Assembly (NCBI GenBank): GCA_947644545.1
Contig: CANRZW010000040.1
Span: forward strand, 1-32,335
Source of the DNA: an uncultured Lachnospiraceae bacterium
Lineage (GTDB): Bacteria > Bacillota > Clostridia > Lachnospirales > Lachnospiraceae
DNA: 32,335 bases
Direction: 5' to 3'
In this document: piece after piece, positions 31,462 to 32,335 of the stretch
Layout of the letters: each line of letters opens with the position of its first letter
How positions within the stretch are numbered: the first letter of the stretch is position 1
Notes under the pieces: generated by a model
Database searches by the model: none
What the model saw: the letters and a program-made list of their open reading frames with translations, nothing else
Told to the model about the DNA's origin: nothing
Made by a program: the position numbers and the translations under genes

Positions 31462-32335
31462 ATGAAAAAGAAACTGGTAAGCACATTATTGTGTGCAGCG
31501 ATGGTTTCCTCCCTGCTTGCAGGATGCGGCGGTTCTGATGCACCGGCTGCAGATTCCGGCACAGGTGACGATGCTGCCGCAGGAGATGAGGCAGCGGCAG
31601 GAGACTCCGCAGCAGCATCCAGCGATTACAGCGGAACGGTACGTATGCTGAATTTCAAACCTGAGATTTCAGATGCAATGCAGGAAGTAGCGGCAGCTTA
31701 TACTGCTGAGACAGGTATTGACGTACAGATCGAAACAGCGGCTTCCGGTCAGTATGAATCCACACTGACGGCAAGAATGGACAGCTCCGAGGCGCCCGGC
31801 ATCTTCGTAGTAGAGAATGTAACGGCACTTGGTAACTGGAAAGAATACTGCCGTGACTGGTCTGATACAGAGCTTTACTCTTATGTAACGGATCAGAAAT
31901 ACACAATGCAGGAAGATGGCAAGGTTCTGGCGCTGTGCTACGTGCTGGAAGGCTGGGGCATTATCGTTAACAGCGAGATTACGGATGCATACTTTGCATC
32001 GCCTAATAAGTCCACAGAGTATACTTCTCTGGATGAACTGTATACCTTCGATGCATTGAAGGCAGTCGTAGAGGATATGACGGCGCTGAAGGACGAGCTG
32101 GGTATCCAGGGCGTATTCGGTTCCACATCCTTGAAGCAGGGTGATGACTGGAGATACCAGACACATCTGATGAATATCCCGCTTTACTGGGAGTGGGGCG
32201 CAGACGTTGACATCAACGGTCCTGTACCGGAGTTTTCTTTTGCTAATGCGGAGAACTTCAAGAACATCCTTGATCTGTATTTAAATAAAAGTTTCCCAAT
32301 CTGTCGGACTATAGAAGCCCGACAGATTGATTCGC
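31462..32335 (+). CDS. Lipoprotein substrate-binding protein of a sugar-type ABC importer, partial
   Basis: The ATG has GAGAGGG just upstream. The product has a lipoprotein signal ending in LLAGC (lipidated Cys22) and a low-complexity Ala/Asp/Gly linker to about 55. The mature domain has FKPEISDAMQEVAAAYTAETGIDVQI and SGQYESTLTARMDSSEAPGIF, typical of family 1 (MalE/UgpB-like) solute-binding proteins. Family members have about 400-450 residues. This one runs off the window after 291 codons. Up to FKNILDLYLN it reads like the family. The last 16 codons (KSFPICRTIEARQIDS) do not, and they contain an 11-bp inverted repeat. This suggests the gene is broken there by an insertion. The ligand is unknown. 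Confidence 0.8.
   Translation, partial: MKKKLVSTLLCAAMVSSLLAGCGGSDAPAADSGTGDDAAAGDEAAAGDSAAASSDYSGTVRMLNFKPEISDAMQEVAAAYTAETGIDVQIETAASGQYESTLTARMDSSEAPGIFVVENVTALGNWKEYCRDWSDTELYSYVTDQKYTMQEDGKVLALCYVLEGWGIIVNSEITDAYFASPNKSTEYTSLDELYTFDALKAVVEDMTALKDELGIQGVFGSTSLKQGDDWRYQTHLMNIPLYWEWGADVDINGPVPEFSFANAENFKNILDLYLNKSFPICRTIEARQIDS
32297..32329. repeat. Inverted repeat at the right edge, possible mobile-element end
   Basis: CAATCTGTCGG (32297-32307) and CCGACAGATTG (32319-32329) form a perfect 11-bp inverted repeat with an 11-base loop. It begins where the lipoprotein frame stops looking like its family. The window ends 6 bases later, so no further part can be seen. Confidence 0.5.

Overview
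The window looks like chromosome of an anaerobic, butyrate-forming Clostridia, most likely a member of the Lachnospiraceae. The main reason is a complete six-gene cluster for turning acetyl-CoA into butyryl-CoA (thl-crt-hbd-bcd-etfB-etfA, 10001-16346). It is supported by a glutaminyl-tRNA synthetase, proteins with the DUF2225 and DUF6062 patterns common in this group, strong GGAGG-type ribosome binding sites and SH3-NlpC/P60 wall hydrolases. No species is claimed.

Layout. 1-1130 is AT-rich wreckage of an integrative or conjugative element: a truncated serine recombinase and a sigma-factor gene broken by stops and two frameshifts. 1135-3042 is a divergent pair, an SDR oxidoreductase and a thioredoxin reductase (trxB), separated by three exact 31-bp repeats between two face-to-face promoters. 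3279-4592 encodes a secreted SH3-NlpC/P60 wall hydrolase with a perfect WalR-type box in its leader. A gene-free stretch with four DnaA-box-like 9-mers precedes hpf (5017-5544). 5632-8690 pairs a polytopic GT-C-like membrane protein with a GT2-GtrA fusion. 8788-9909 is an M23 peptidase. The butyrate operon follows, with a Rex-like site upstream and a strong terminator downstream.

16478-23480 is one long rightward run: an ABC ATPase, a large single-span membrane protein, a small protein, two ABC-2 permeases, then mtnA and a class II aldolase. The last two together suggest salvage of 5-deoxy- or methylthio-ribose phosphates by the DHAP shunt. glnS, a DUF2225 protein and a MocR/PdxR-type regulator follow. 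The last two are separated by two copies of a 78-bp repeat that carry ribosome-binding-site-equipped mini-ORFs in the regulator's reading frame. A TetR regulator faces the MocR gene. The right end holds an Asp-rich membrane-anchored protein, a double CxxC/CxxH protein, a HAD-IIA phosphatase and the start of a lipoprotein sugar-binding protein. The leader of that last gene has a 20-bp palindrome and six 12-bp repeats, and its reading frame seems to be interrupted at the window edge.

Most informative for follow-up: the 78-bp start-codon repeat (26344-26524), the 31-bp triple repeat (1931-2023), the WalR box, the DnaA-box cluster, the six 12-bp repeats, the possible insertion at about 32290, and the altered KMSKS loop in GlnRS.
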